Assembly: GCA_951812925.1 (NCBI GenBank)
Contig: OX638370.1
Location: forward strand, 92,704,897 to 92,768,896
Origin: Calliopum simillimum
Lineage: Eukaryota; Arthropoda; Insecta; Diptera; Lauxaniidae
DNA length: 64,000 nt
Direction: 5' to 3'
The notes beneath the pieces were generated by a model. The model searched no databases, had not been told where the DNA came from, and worked only from the letters and a program-made list of their open reading frames with translations. Shown piece by piece: positions 11,301 through 22,400 of the stretch; positions within the stretch are counted from its first letter, which is position 1, and each line of letters starts with the position of its first letter. A program made the position numbers and the translations under genes.

Positions 11301-13770
11301 TTTGAGGTTGAATAGAAGACGCACAAAACTGTTAGGCTCTTTTCTATTAAATGCTTCATTAAGCTCTATCATCTTCAAAATGAGCTATTAATTGGTCTTA
11401 TACGATTTTTTTTTTACAAAGTTATGCTTATTTCAAAATTACACCATGGAGTTAAAAATCATATGAGAATCTACATACGAATTTTAGCTTTCATGTATCA
11501 TTTTAATCATAACTTTTTAAGGAAAAATCATGCAAAGCCATTTCATGGCTCATTTTGAAAACAACAGTACTAAATGATGCATTTAATAGAAAAAGGCTAA
11601 AAAGTTTTGTGCGTGTTCTGTACAACCTCAAAAAAATGTGTTTTTGAAAATTTAGGGTAGGACATCTCGGAAGCCGTACAAGATATAGCAAGTCTGATGC
11701 CAGAATCGGATTCAGCACTGACAAATACATCGAAAATTTTTGAGTGGATTCCTGAAAACGTGTAAAAGCCTCGAAAACCTTGTAAACTCGTAAATGTTGT
11801 CAAAATCAATACGAAATTTGACAGTTTAACGAGTTTACGAGGTTTTTGGGGCTTTTACACGTTTTCAGGAATCCCCTCACTATTTTTGTTGTGGAATATT
11901 TCTATTTTTTTTTTTCGACATTTTTTCAAAAACTGCAAAAATCTGAAGTGTTGGTTTTTTTCTAAGTTCAATTACCAACAAAATGAGCCATATCGGATCA
12001 AAATCAGTGCTTGTTCAACAAAATTACATAATTTTATTTAATTTGCCTGCACTATAACGAATACGAGGGCTGCTCTAAGAGTTTCAAGAATATAGTACAT
12101 TGTATAGTAGTAGGTATAGTGTTTTCCGATGCAAATTTTTATAGCCATTTTTGAAATTTCTGAACTTGATCTCTATAACTATTTTTGACTAATTCAGGGT
12201 CGTTGTATTCCAAATCTGGTAATTGTTTTTTTTTCTATCAGGTCTGAAATCTTAGTTATCCTTAATTTATAATGCACAAAACAATATTTTTAGGCATATG
12301 CCGTACATCCGGGAAGTAATATAGTTAACTTTTGCTAACTGTATCGAATAGCCCTAAGCTTCTTGCTAAAACCATACCTTTAACTTTTCAATTGGATCAT
12401 TACTTTCTGAGATAACATCCATTGAAGTAAAGGTATCTCAACTTCATACAAATTTAATTTAGTCCTTTACATGGATTTTCTATACTTTTACTTCAAAGGA
12501 TGATATCTGAGAAAGCAATGATCCAATTGAAAAAGTTAAAAGCATGGTTTGAGGAGGAAGCTTATTGCTATTTGATGCCGATGGCAAATGTTTTCTGGAT
12601 GTACGCCATATGTCTAAAAATATCGTTTTCTGCACTTTATATCATGGATAACTCGGATATCAGACCTTATAGGAAAAAACGGTTACAGATCAGCAACCCC
12701 GAATTAGTCAAAAAAAAGTTATCAAAATCAAATGCAGATTAGTTTCCGCTGAACTTGCTGTACTGTGTAATCTGAAAACATAAACTGGATTTTGGTATAG
12801 TTTCATGCATTCCGTTAGAGGGTTTTTGCAAAAATGTGTAGATAAGCAATATTTCGGGGCTCTACATCTGAAAAAACTAATATCTATGTATATATGTAAC
12901 TTTCGCCAAAGAAAAAGGTGGAATTATGAAAATTCAAGAACTAAAAACATGTAATTTATTGACATAAGGACTGTTGAATTAGTATATCTCACGAACCTCA
13001 TGAATTATTTAGTCAATAAACAGTTTCCGTCAAAATAATGCAAGGCTTTTTAAGAATTTTTCATAAATTTCAATAATTTTAAAAGCAAAGTACACCATTT
13101 GCCTCATTCTATACATTGCATTTTTAAAGAAATGATCAAGCAAAATTGTGTAAAGAATTAAACAGAGCATAGTTAGGTGTGAATATTTTTCGAAAGATTT
13201 GCAAAAATCTTTGTTCTTTTATGAGTTGTACCATTTTGATGATACCGTGGGAGTTCTAAGCATATGTTTATATGTATTGGTTTGCTTAACTATCCAAAAT
13301 AAACAATAATAGCCTTATCATGTATGACGAACAAATCGAATGACTGATTTTCAACTGCTTACAGCCTTCAAGTTCAGAGATGATTTGAAGTTTATGCTTA
13401 CATTTTTCTCTTTTGAACAAAAATTAACGCTTAGGTCATAGTAAGTTCTTAATATAATGTTTTAATCAGTTAATATTAATGAGTGAAAATCAGTCACTTT
13501 ATTCGTTCTTCATACATGATAAGGCTATAAATCTTCAGAGCATCTTAACATTAATATTTTTGTTTTTTAATGCAAACATGAAATGCCCTTCTATACCATA
13601 CATACTCGAATACTCATTTGTGATAATTTTTATTTGCAGTTTTCCAATGGATCATTTGGTACGCAATGTATTCACTTTTCAAAACACTTCAACAGTCACG
13701 CGAAAATCAACAGTTATTACGCCCTGCTACCTCAACTGGCGCCACATATCCCAGATATACAAAAATATAA
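5396..13770 (+). CDS. Gene A: small four-transmembrane insect protein (DUF4728-like), 5 exons, 186 aa
   Basis: The coding exons are 5396-5435, 5499-5645, 5862-5947, 10879-11035 and 13640-13770. All introns are GT-AG (63, 216, 4931 and 2604 bp), phases match at every junction and the total is 187 codons including TAA. The protein starts MLERLCCMRLNTAG. It has four hydrophobic helices at about residues 15-36, 63-88, 95-120 and 126-155, a short charged loop (38-62) between helices 1 and 2, and a polar C-terminal tail of about 30 residues. The size, the N-terminal Cys pair and the four-helix layout fit small insect membrane proteins of the DUF4728 type; that family name is from memory and not tested. 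The start is the only ATG before the first donor and has A at -3. MITEs lie just upstream and large TE nests fill introns 3 and 4. The exon structure is seen; the molecular function is unknown. Confidence 0.85.
6150..6840 (+). repeat. Degenerate tandem array (~115-130-bp units with GGGGCGTGGCACCGCCCAC)
   Basis: Four units begin near 6300, 6425, 6545 and 6670. Each contains ACCAAATTTCG-type sequence, a TTTTTCTATTTAGG lead-in and GGCGTGGCACCGCCCAC or a variant. After the array come GGTATAGAAACAGGGACCG and TATTTATATATAGAT. It lies in intron 3 of gene A. A single weaker unit is near 10245-10320. Confidence 0.75.
6870..7112 (+). mobile_element. Truncated copy of the GGCCTGTTCCG element
   Basis: It starts with AAAGGCCTGTTTCGTTATCC and stays alignable to the element at 7473-8824, including GATAAATAGTGTTAGGATC. 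It stops near 7112 without the second inverted end. It supplies the empty site for the mariner insertion in the neighbouring copy. Confidence 0.65.
7556..8541 (+). mobile_element. Degenerate mariner element with internal deletion
   Basis: The ends TTGGATGTACAACTTAAAAA and TTTTTAAGTTGTACACCCAA are flanked by TA (7554-7555, 8542-8543). The frames encode the C-terminal half of a mariner transposase: FLHRIVTGDEKLIHYD, then HHDNARPYIAAP and YSPDLAPSDYHLF, which are the DDE-domain motifs of D,D34D mariner enzymes. The N-terminal helix-turn-helix half is missing, frames are broken and a 107-bp hairpin element sits inside. It cannot encode a working enzyme. Confidence 0.9.
7696..7802. mobile_element. 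107-bp hairpin MITE inside the mariner
   Basis: Two arms of 39 bp (7696-7734 and 7764-7802) are perfectly complementary. They start GGGGGTTATCGTGAATCAAG and surround a 29-bp loop. A 3-bp CTT flanks both sides (7693-7695, 7803-7805). Perfect arms suggest a recent insertion or strong conversion between the arms. Confidence 0.8.
8829..9250. mobile_element. Foldback element (TTTTTGAGATATCC ends)
   Basis: The ends GTATGATTTTTGAGATATCC and GCATATCTCAAAAACCATAC are inverted. Further in, TATATAACTAGAAAACAGAA near 8900 pairs with TTCTGCTTTCTAGTTATATA near 9167. The arms are about 40-60% of the element. It abuts the GGCCTGTTCCG element. Confidence 0.7.
9251..10826 (+). other. Distal part of gene A intron 3, no gene seen
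   Basis: AT-rich. It begins with a short motif GAATTCAGCATTTC...ACATCGAAAAG (9284-9318) shared with other foldbacks, and includes one relic of the GCGTGGTGCCAC unit at 10250. The stretch just before exon 4 is a T/A-rich tract. No exon or RNA gene was recognised. Confidence 0.5.
11205..11732. mobile_element. Foldback element, ~530 bp
   Basis: The arms pair imperfectly: GTATCAGACTTTTTATATCA with TATAGCAAGTCTGATGCC, GAGATATCCTACC with GGTAGGACATCTC, and ACGCACAAAACTGTTAGGC with GCTAAAAAGTTTTGTGCG. It carries a poly-T/A middle and no coding frame. It lies in intron 4 of gene A. Confidence 0.65.
11744..11876. mobile_element. MITE, GGGGATTCCTGAAAACG family, copy 1
   Basis: The inverted ends GGATTCCTGAAAACGTGTAA and CACGTTTTCAGGAATCCCC frame long arms (GAAAACCTTGTAAACTCG, ACGAGTTTACGAGG). 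Copies 2 and 3 are at 15539-15671 and 32040-32171. No clear duplication is seen here. Confidence 0.8.
12183..12717. mobile_element. Foldback element, ~535 bp
   Basis: The ends TTTTGACTAATTCAGGGTCG and CCCCGAATTAGTCAAAA are inverted, and the arms of about 250 bp pair further in (ATTGGATCATTACTTTCTGA with TCTGAGAAAGCAATGATCCA). The open frame at 12500-12742 is one arm of this palindrome, not a gene. Confidence 0.75.
13312..13525. mobile_element. MITE, GCCTTATCATGTATGACG family, copy 1 (214 bp)
   Basis: The ends GCCTTATCATGTATGACGAA and TTCATACATGATAAGGC are flanked by TA on both sides (13310-13311, 13526-13527). The TA target suggests Tc1/mariner-type mobilisation. It ends about 115 bp before exon 5 of gene A. 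Confidence 0.85.
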
Positions 13771-15358
13771 AATGTGTTATGTGAAAAAAAGAAAAAAAAA
13801 ATTTTTTGTTTTGCGATCGAACTTTTTAAAACGTATTGTATAGCAATCACTATAATTGTGATACTCAGTAACTAATGTGACCAAAAACGATTGATAATTC
13901 TGATTACTTTGATATAAATATTATACATATACTTCCATACATAAACATATATGCCAAACAATTGAATTATGCATTAATAAAAAAGGCATTCAATGAATTA
14001 TATACCTACTAAAAATTTGAAATAAAATTAACTTCGACATTTTGAATTAAATATGAATATGAAATCGCATTTGTTTATTTTGTAATTTTCAATAGAATGA
14101 CTGCATTGTCAGTCAGCTTAGATAAAATTATTTAGCGGAAATATCTGCTTTAATATGACTAAATATTCTCGAGCATTGTTTCTCAGACTGCCTTGTAGTT
14201 TCCTTTGTTTATGTTTATTCATTATAAAGCCCATCATCTTACGTTAAGCACTTTAAACAGCATTTATAATCGGCTAGTGAGATTTTTTTAAAATTTCAGT
14301 ATCAAATTTTCGTTGAAAGAACCAAATAATCATTTGCTACGAGTTTAGTTTGCCATACTTTACTTGCCAGACTCAGAATTGGAAAAAATCAAGGACTAAA
14401 ATAGTTTCTTACTATACCTGTGATATACAAAAAAAAAGAAAAACCAGTATGTCATTATTTTTTAAATAACACATAATTTTTTTTATTTATTTTTTAACAA
14501 TTTGTTTGTTGGAAGAACATTAGTCACATATTCTTTGAAAGCACACAAACAACACAAGCTTCTTCTAAGGTATTTTTGTTTAGTAAAGACAACAACACTT
14601 CAAGTTTTTTTTTTTTCAAATAAAGTGCATTCGTTGTTTTGAAAAGAAAAATACATATTTATATACGAGTAAATATACATATGTAGGCAAATAAAATATT
14701 TACAATACAGCCATTTCATGCCTAGCGTAACAAGAATTGACCTCACCCCTTCCGTTTTCGCTGAAATTTGGTAAATGTTCCGTTTCATGCCAAAACCAGA
14801 GCATGTTTGGAAAGGTATTGAATCAGACCATAAGTAGAGATTAAATAAATTCAAGCATATTGTTAATTTTTTCGTATTTGGCAAAAAGTATAAAATTTAG
14901 ATCTATTTTAGTACTAAAATTACAAAAAACTCTTTACGTCCTACTTTTTGAACTTCCAAAAATTTTTTGTTAAAGGAAAAAAATTACCTTTCGTATGAAC
15001 TAAAAATTAAGATGGTATGTATTTATGTATGTTTTACGGTTTAGAAGTTATAATTTTTTGAACTTTTCAAAATATGATATTAATCGAAACTGCTTCACAA
15101 AACTTACAAAAATGGTCCATAATTGTGACGCGTCGTGACAAAAGAGACCTTCTCTTGCCAGAGTCAAATTCTCAGTACAGGACAAAACATGAGTTTAGGT
15201 CCAAATTTCATATTTTGGATTTTTGACAAACGCTACCTACATATCTCAAGGTCAACTAACAAGTGAAATAATTTGAAATTTTTGTCGCTAGATAGCATAA
15301 AAATCTATTTTTCTAAACCTCTACCAAATCTCTACGAAACTCTATTATTGCCAAACTT
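13771..15358. other. Stretch between gene A and the MITE at 15.36 kb, no gene seen
   Basis: It holds the 3' UTR of gene A of unknown length and AT-rich repeat-like DNA. I could not assign a family to the block at 14690-14850 (CCTCACCCCTTCCGTTTTCG). No second gene, RNA gene or clear polyadenylation site can be fixed. Confidence 0.4.
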
Positions 15359-15362
15359 TATA

Positions 15363-15502
15363 GCCTTATCATGTATGACGAACGAATAAAGTGACTGATT
15401 TTCACTCATTAATATCAACTTATTAACAAATCATCTGTTAACTTGGAGGATATAAGCAGTTGAAAATCAGTAAAACGATTCGTTCGTCATACATGATAAG
15501 GC
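15363..15502. mobile_element. MITE, GCCTTATCATGTATGACG family, copy 2 (140 bp)
   Basis: Same ends and TA flanks (15361-15362, 15503-15504). It is shorter than copies 1 and 3 because central sequence is missing. Confidence 0.85.
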
Positions 15503-15538
15503 TATTGAACTCAATTATCTTGAAATTATAATTATTGA

Positions 15539-15671
15539 GGGGATTCTTGAAAACGTGTAAAAGCCTCGAAAACCTCGTAAAGTCGTAAAAGTTGTCAAAA
15601 TCAATACAAAATTTGACAGTTTTACGAGTGTACGAGGTTTTTAAGGCTTTTACACGTTTTCAGGAATTGTC
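15539..15671. mobile_element. MITE, GGGGATTCCTGAAAACG family, copy 2
   Basis: The element runs from GGGGATTCTTGAAAACG to CGTTTTCAGGAATTGTC and is flanked by a perfect 7-bp duplication TTATTGA (15532-15538, 15672-15678). Confidence 0.85.
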
Positions 15672-15879
15672 TTATTGAACTATATTAAATTCAAAACTCC
15701 ATATTACATTTTTGAGCGATTTTTTCTGCATTCTTCTCAGAATTTTATCTTCTATCCAACGGTATCAAAAACCCTGGCAAGATAAAGTCCACGATAAAGT
15801 CACGACCCATCAGAATAGAAACATTTTTTAACCGATTTTCATGTTCTGATCCATTTTGGAAAGGTAGTTAATCATGCTC

Positions 15880-16186
15880 CCGGAAATAACGCCAGAAACT
15901 TTTTTTGGAAATAACGCCAGAAAAATCTAAATACAAAATTCTGGTGCTGATTCCATTTTGTTTTGGAATTAAAGCCAAAAATTAACTATGAAATTACACC
16001 AAAAAAACTTTTGGTCTTATTTCCAAAACAAAATGGAAATAACGCCAGAATTTTATACATCGATTTTTCTGGCGTTATTTCCAAAAAAATTTTTGGCGTT
16101 ATTTCCTAAGGCATTATTTCCTTTTTGTAAACTACATAACTTTTGGAAATAACGCCAGAAAATTTGTTGGCATTATTTCCAAAAAC
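15880..16186. mobile_element. MITE-like element built of GGAAATAACGCCAGAA repeats in both orientations
   Basis: The motif GGAAATAACGCCAGAA, or a close variant, occurs forward near 15880, 15904, 15964, 16035 and 16143. It occurs reversed (TTCTGGCGTTATTTCC) near 16067, 16090, 16110 and 16168. The intervals are AT-rich. The outermost copies are inverted to each other. There is no open frame. Confidence 0.75.
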
Positions 16187-16495
16187 CCTCCTTGACCTAC
16201 TTAAAAGATCTTGTTAAATATGAAATGAAGACAAAACTATCTTTCATATGATGAAACCAATGCAAAGATGGTATCTTGAGAAATGTTTTTTGCGGAATAT
16301 TAGATTTTTAGCATAGACCTACCTCATAATTAAAAAATCTTAACACCACTTCTACAGTCATAGTTAAAAATATCATAACTTCTTATCGGTTTTGGTATGA
16401 AACTAAATCGTAACCAAATTTCAATGTAATCGAAGCTGGGTTCAAATCTTGTTACACTAGTTATGTAATGGCTGAATAGGTTTGTCAGGCTCTCT

Positions 16496-19400
16496 CTAGC
16501 CTAAACCTATATAATAATAATTTGGATCAAGAAATTGAGATCCATGATAGCCTTGAGGATTCATTGCTATCAGTGAGCGTATTTTTTGTGATGGCTGATA
16601 TGTACGAACTGTATTTAGGAATGCACCATTCGGTTTGCCATCAACGGTGCGCATAAGTTCTTCCTTAAGCATGGCAATAGGATGTTCACCGTCCAATAAT
16701 TGCTTTTCGTCTGGATTAAGTTGACGATTTTCCATAAATTGTACATTATTTGTAAGATCAGTGAAAAAGTGTCCGAGATTTGTCATGGCTCCTGAAAAAA
16801 AATAAAAATAGAGAATAAAACTTAACAAAGGACCAGTCCAAATGTGTATACCAATTGTTGGAAAAAGTCTTCCTAAATTGTGTTCATATTAAAATAGTGA
16901 TAAAATGTAATAAATGTTATGTACTCTAGTTAATTAGGGAGACTAGCCGCCAAGCATCCTCCAGCTGACTTTCTTTTTCGGTGGGGTTCCACTTATACAA
17001 ATGCAACTGGATGCCTGGATCATATCCCTTTTTAGAAAACAAAATTTAGTGGAGGCCTGAGGTGGTATTAGAATTAAGATGATGATGGAAATAACCCTAT
17101 AAAATAATGTTGACGTCACATTGTTCTTCCGTTTGTAACGCAGAGAAGGAGTCATGGGAGGCATAGAAAAGTATATATATTCTTGACCAGCGTCACCTCC
17201 TGAGTCGATATATAGCCGTGTCCGCCTGTCTGTTTGGCTGGGTGTCTTTCTGTGCGTCGAAATATTTTTACGGGTAAACTTTCTAAGATAATCCAATGCA
17301 ATTTGGTACACTTCCTCCGTCGTCAAAGTTAGCTCGTGGGATTGAAAATGAGCGAAATCGGTCAACGAACACGCCTTTCGCCTATACAAAAAGTTACTCT
17401 CAAAGCGCAATATTTAGAACAATACTTGCGATAATGCAACCAAAATACACACAATTACTAGGGATAGTAAGTTCAAGCTCTGAGAAAAATTGAGGCGAAT
17501 TCAGTGGACAGGGCGTGGCTTCTCCTATATAAGTAAAAGTTTCAAAATGCTATACTGAAGACGTTTTTTCAGATAATCCTATAATAGATTAATAGATTAA
17601 GTCAGACAAGAGGGCGTGGCCCCTCCCATAAAGGCCAAAGTTTCAAAATGCTATACTGAAAGCGTTATTTGAGATAATCCAACCAAATTTCACTCAAACA
17701 CCAAGAACAGTTAAAACAATCTCTGAGAAAAAACTAGGTGAATTCGAACATGAGGGCGTGGCACTTCCCACACAAGAATCAAAATGCTATACTGAAAGCG
17801 TTTTTTGAGATAATCGATCCAAATTTTCCTCGAACACTAGGAACAAAAAGAGCAAGCCCTGAGAATAAACTAGGCGAACACGAACAAGAAGGCTTGACGT
17901 ATCATATAAAAGCCGAATTCGAGTACTTCTGTAGAACAAGCGTAGTGCAAGCGTGAGGTAATGCCTCTAAATTTTGCACAGATAAGTAGTTTGTGCAAAA
18001 TCTGAGCAAAAACCATTTAAATTCGGTCAGGAGGGCTTGGCACCTCCCGTACAAGCAAAGTTTTCAAAATACAACAGTGTAGGGTATTTAATTTTTGGCC
18101 AGGCTAAAGGTAACACCCTTACTAGTCTTTTTTGTAAATACAGCCGGTAGGCAAATTCCTATGAGCCACAGCGCAAAACTTTGAAAAGCTATCAGTTCGA
18201 AATAAATGGAACCTCTGAGTAAACATTATCGTACGACTCACCATTTTTTCAAAAAGCTTTCGAAAGGAAGAGTGGTAGAAGCCACGCGGATTACGGAACA
18301 AGCCCGTATATTATGAGTCCGGTTGGACAATGAGTTTTATATATAGAAACAATTTTGAACATATTTTTTAAATTAACTTTTTAAAAGTACCTCTAATACG
18401 GTTTTTTCCTGTTAAAGTAAATTCCAAAAATATTGATTTTAGGTTTGATTCTGGTACCCCCAACAAACAACTATTTGCGCATGACTATGCATTCATTCCC
18501 CGTGATTGGTTGGGAGAATGTCTATTTTGAGAGCTATTCAGATGGTCGATAGAGATAAGCAGCGAACAAGTGGAAAGCATTTTTTTTTTTTTGGCTGGTC
18601 TTATCATATGCCCGGCTAGCTCAGTCGGTAGAGCATGAGACTCTTAATCTCAGGGTCGTGGGTTCGAGCCCCACGTTGGGCGAGTTCTTTTTTTTTTTCT
18701 ATAAAATTAAAATTTTACTCACCAGCACTTATTGATGGTAAAAATGGCGTTTGCTGTGGCTTTGCCTTTTGTCGCTTGTATGCTGGGAATGCACTGCGTT
18801 TCAAAAATAAATAATCATCATCATCAGTTGGTGACCAAATGGGATTTCTTTGCATCTTTTCAAAATTGCTTAATTGGTGTTTTGAGTTCTTGCTGCGTAT
18901 TGGCCTTTGCTGTAACAATACATCAGTCCTACGCGATTCCGGCATAAGAAAGTAATTCAAAATATTCTCTGATGTGTTGCCATCTGCATCATTTTGACGT
19001 TTTTCATTCAGCTCTTGTAACGGTAATTGTGAACTTGATGTAGGTGTTAAATTTTCATTGACATTTTGGTCTTCAGTAGCAGCATCATTAGCTGCTTTTT
19101 CGTCAAACGGATACAGCACGTCATCAAATTTATTTCCGTTATCTTTGATTGGTTTGAATCCGCTGCTAAGCGGCGGCTGACTTTGTTTCTGTTGCTCCTG
19201 TAAGGACTTTTCGTATTGTTTACCCTTTGAATTTGTTGCCACTGTTTGTTGTAATTGCTGTAACTGATTTTGGTCTTTTGTTGGCCAATATTTGTTTTCT
19301 TGTCTGAGACGCTTTAGCATTGCCGGATAGCCAAACATGTTGTAGGTGTCAAAAGCAATTTCATCAGGTGCCTTTTCTTCATTGTTTCCTGTTGCTGTAA

Positions 19401-22400
19401 TGAATTTTTGTTTTTGTCTTATCCTTTGGTATGGCGTAAAATAGCTTTCTATGTTGCTATTACCGTAGTTGTCATCATCATAGGGCAGATCTCGCTTAAA
19501 TGTTTGACGTGATGGAAGATGTTGAGAAGCCACTTAAAAGAAGAAAAAAAAAATATTTTAAAGGACCACATGAAGCCATATATTTATGTATATATTTTAA
19601 ATTCGAAACATTGTTAAAGAAAGGTTAAAAACATCTTTATTCATTTCAACTGAAATTTTGGGAGAACAATTGCTTGCCAAAATAGTGCGAACTCTGTTAG
19701 CTTCATTCATAATGACTTTTAATTGGTAAATTGTAGATTATTTCGAAGAAAATTTCTATTTAAGACCAATTATAGAAAATTGTATGTGGGATGTTAGATT
19801 GAATCTCGCTTTTTAAAAATTAACTAAATCAGGCAAACCAGTTCAAAACTCAATGTGGTTCGGCTCGACGCTTCGCGACGGTTCGAAACATTTTATGAAA
19901 ACTTGTACCGGTGCAATAACAGGTTCGTAAATTACTCTGAACCATGTTTCGGTTCGGTTCGAAAGATTCAGAATAAGAAATTAATAGAAAAAATCATAAA
20001 AACATGTAATCCAAAATTATACTTTTAAACATATCGACATATCGATGCTTCCAACGTTTAAGTTAGTTACTCAAGTTATCAAATTTTTACGGTACAGTGT
20101 TTTTCGAAGTCTGCGCACTAGACTCCACTTTGTGTCAAATTTTGGTACCTTTAGCTTGAAATTTTTAAGGGCTGGGAACTATTTTTGAAGCTATAACCTA
20201 AGTATATTTCAGTGAAAAACACTGTCCCACAAAAATTTGATAACATGAGATACCAAGTTACACGTTAGATGTATCGATATTCTTACCACATATACTTATA
20301 TAATAGCAAAAATGAGTAAGATATTATTTTAAACATCTGTAATATTAGTTGGATTTTCTTTAAAATCTTATTTACATACATATATGTATACCAAGGATGT
20401 AGCCAGGATTTTGCTCCGGGCGAAAGGTTTTCTTGTAAAAGTCATAGTAATGATCTGTATAACTGAGACTTCTCCATTCCACCCCCTGTACTTTTTTTAA
20501 ACATAGGTGTCTTTGATATTTTTCCGAAATTAAATAAAGTAAAATGTGTTAAGAGTTCTGAACAATGTACATATTTGTTTTCCAACACGTTTCAGATTTT
20601 TAACAAAAAAACCATATTGCTTCTAACAAAAAAAAAAAAAATGGAACTTTTTGTTTGTTTTCCATATACGTCAACAGTAGTCCTAAATGTTCTGTAAAAC
20701 ATATTGAAGTATAAGCAACAAAACAAAAAAACGTGTTTTTCGACATGCATATTTCAGTTTTATTTTTTTAGAACTTCCATAAACTTTCCGTTGCGATAAT
20801 AATTACGATAATGAAATAGAATTTAAATCTTTTGAAACCTGGTAAAATTTTGTATATTTATCCCATAAAAAAATATTATAAATAATTTGCCCACAGGAAC
20901 CGAAGCTATAAGCATTGTCAACTGACGTAACACGTCAGGACTTTGATAACACGGGTGGTCAAAACATTTTTTTAACCCTCAAATTGCATCGCTCTGAAAA
21001 TTTGTATATTTTCTTGTTCGGGGTACTTTTCTAATCATATTAAAAAGAATTAAGAAAATCCGTCCGGCGTTTTTTTTTTAAAACGCCCAAACCCCTCCTC
21101 CGGCTACGTCCTTGATATATAAAATGTATGTATATTTTACATTTATTAAACATATGGGGCATCACATACGTAATCGGATAGAATTTTGCTTTTGCATCTC
21201 CGATTTTTTCGAAACTTTTTTTCTTATCATCTATATATGAAAAACTAAAAAACTTCAAAAACAAAAACTGAAAAAGCTTCAAAAACTACATTTATGTTAT
21301 TAATTTCTTGAAAAGCTCATAATTTCCCCAATAGTCGGCTAAATCATGTAGAGTAGAACGGGGTAATGTCGTGCAGGGGGTAATGCCGTGCACTGGCTGT
21401 TTTAGCCCAAAGAATTGAATGATTTACCAACTGTTCGTAAGGTAGGGACCTGCTGACCTACTGAGCTTATGCATATAATACTAGCAATTTTCACCAGTTC
21501 GTCTCTACAGAGTAACCTTTTTTTCAAAACGCACGCTTTCGGGACGATAAAAGTGTTTTTTCATCGAGTCAGAAAAATAATTTTCCTTGCGGGAAAATAT
21601 ACCAGGTAAGTGTTTTCTGAAACGAAATATCCTGCCAAAGAAAAGAAGTATTTGGTTTTCGAAAAAAATTTTGGGCTTCACCGAGTTATCGAAGTTGACC
21701 TTTAAAACGACCATTGGGGTAATGTCGTGCACATTCACTTACACAAACACAATTTCTCGCTACACAAATGTTGTTACACATGGATGTAACCAACGAAATT
21801 ATCTTTCGATCGGATGCTTACTCGTCTCATTCGCTTGAGAGGTACGGCTTTACGAGCATGTCAAAGTTGAGTGCACGACATTGCCCCGTTCTACTCTACG
21901 TTTTTTTTTTAATGTATTTTTTTTAAGAAAATTTTTATAAAAAACAGAACAGTCATTTGGTAGTTTTACCTGGAAAGTTTTGCGGGATTTTTGCAAATGA
22001 GTAATTTTATAGATTCCGATGTGCTCTTTCAGAATTTCAACTTTGCTACCTCGAGTCGTGTTCGCTCGCGTCCCATAATGCAGAAATGGCGTCCAAAATC
22101 TTGTACTATGCGTACTACACGGAGAAAAAAAATAGTACTACTACTACTTTATTTCTCATAAATTTTGCCAGAATTTCAAATCAGAATAGTGACAACTTGA
22201 CACCGAAGTAAGATTCACCTTACTGTTTTAGTCAATTCAGAATGTATGTTTCTTAGTAATTTTTATGAAAAAATTTACGTGATATTTACCTTACTGTACA
22301 GTTCAAACAAAAACAAAAAACAAAAATAAAAAAAAATAAAAAAATTAACTGACCGGCGTTGTGGTACGAACCCTGGCCCTTCCGTATGATAGTCATATAT

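Noticed and set aside
11133..11315. Frame extending the fourth exon region of gene A
   Set aside because: The splice donor at 11036 joins in phase to the exon at 13640, giving a continuous fourth helix. Reading on into the intron gives only low-complexity sequence.
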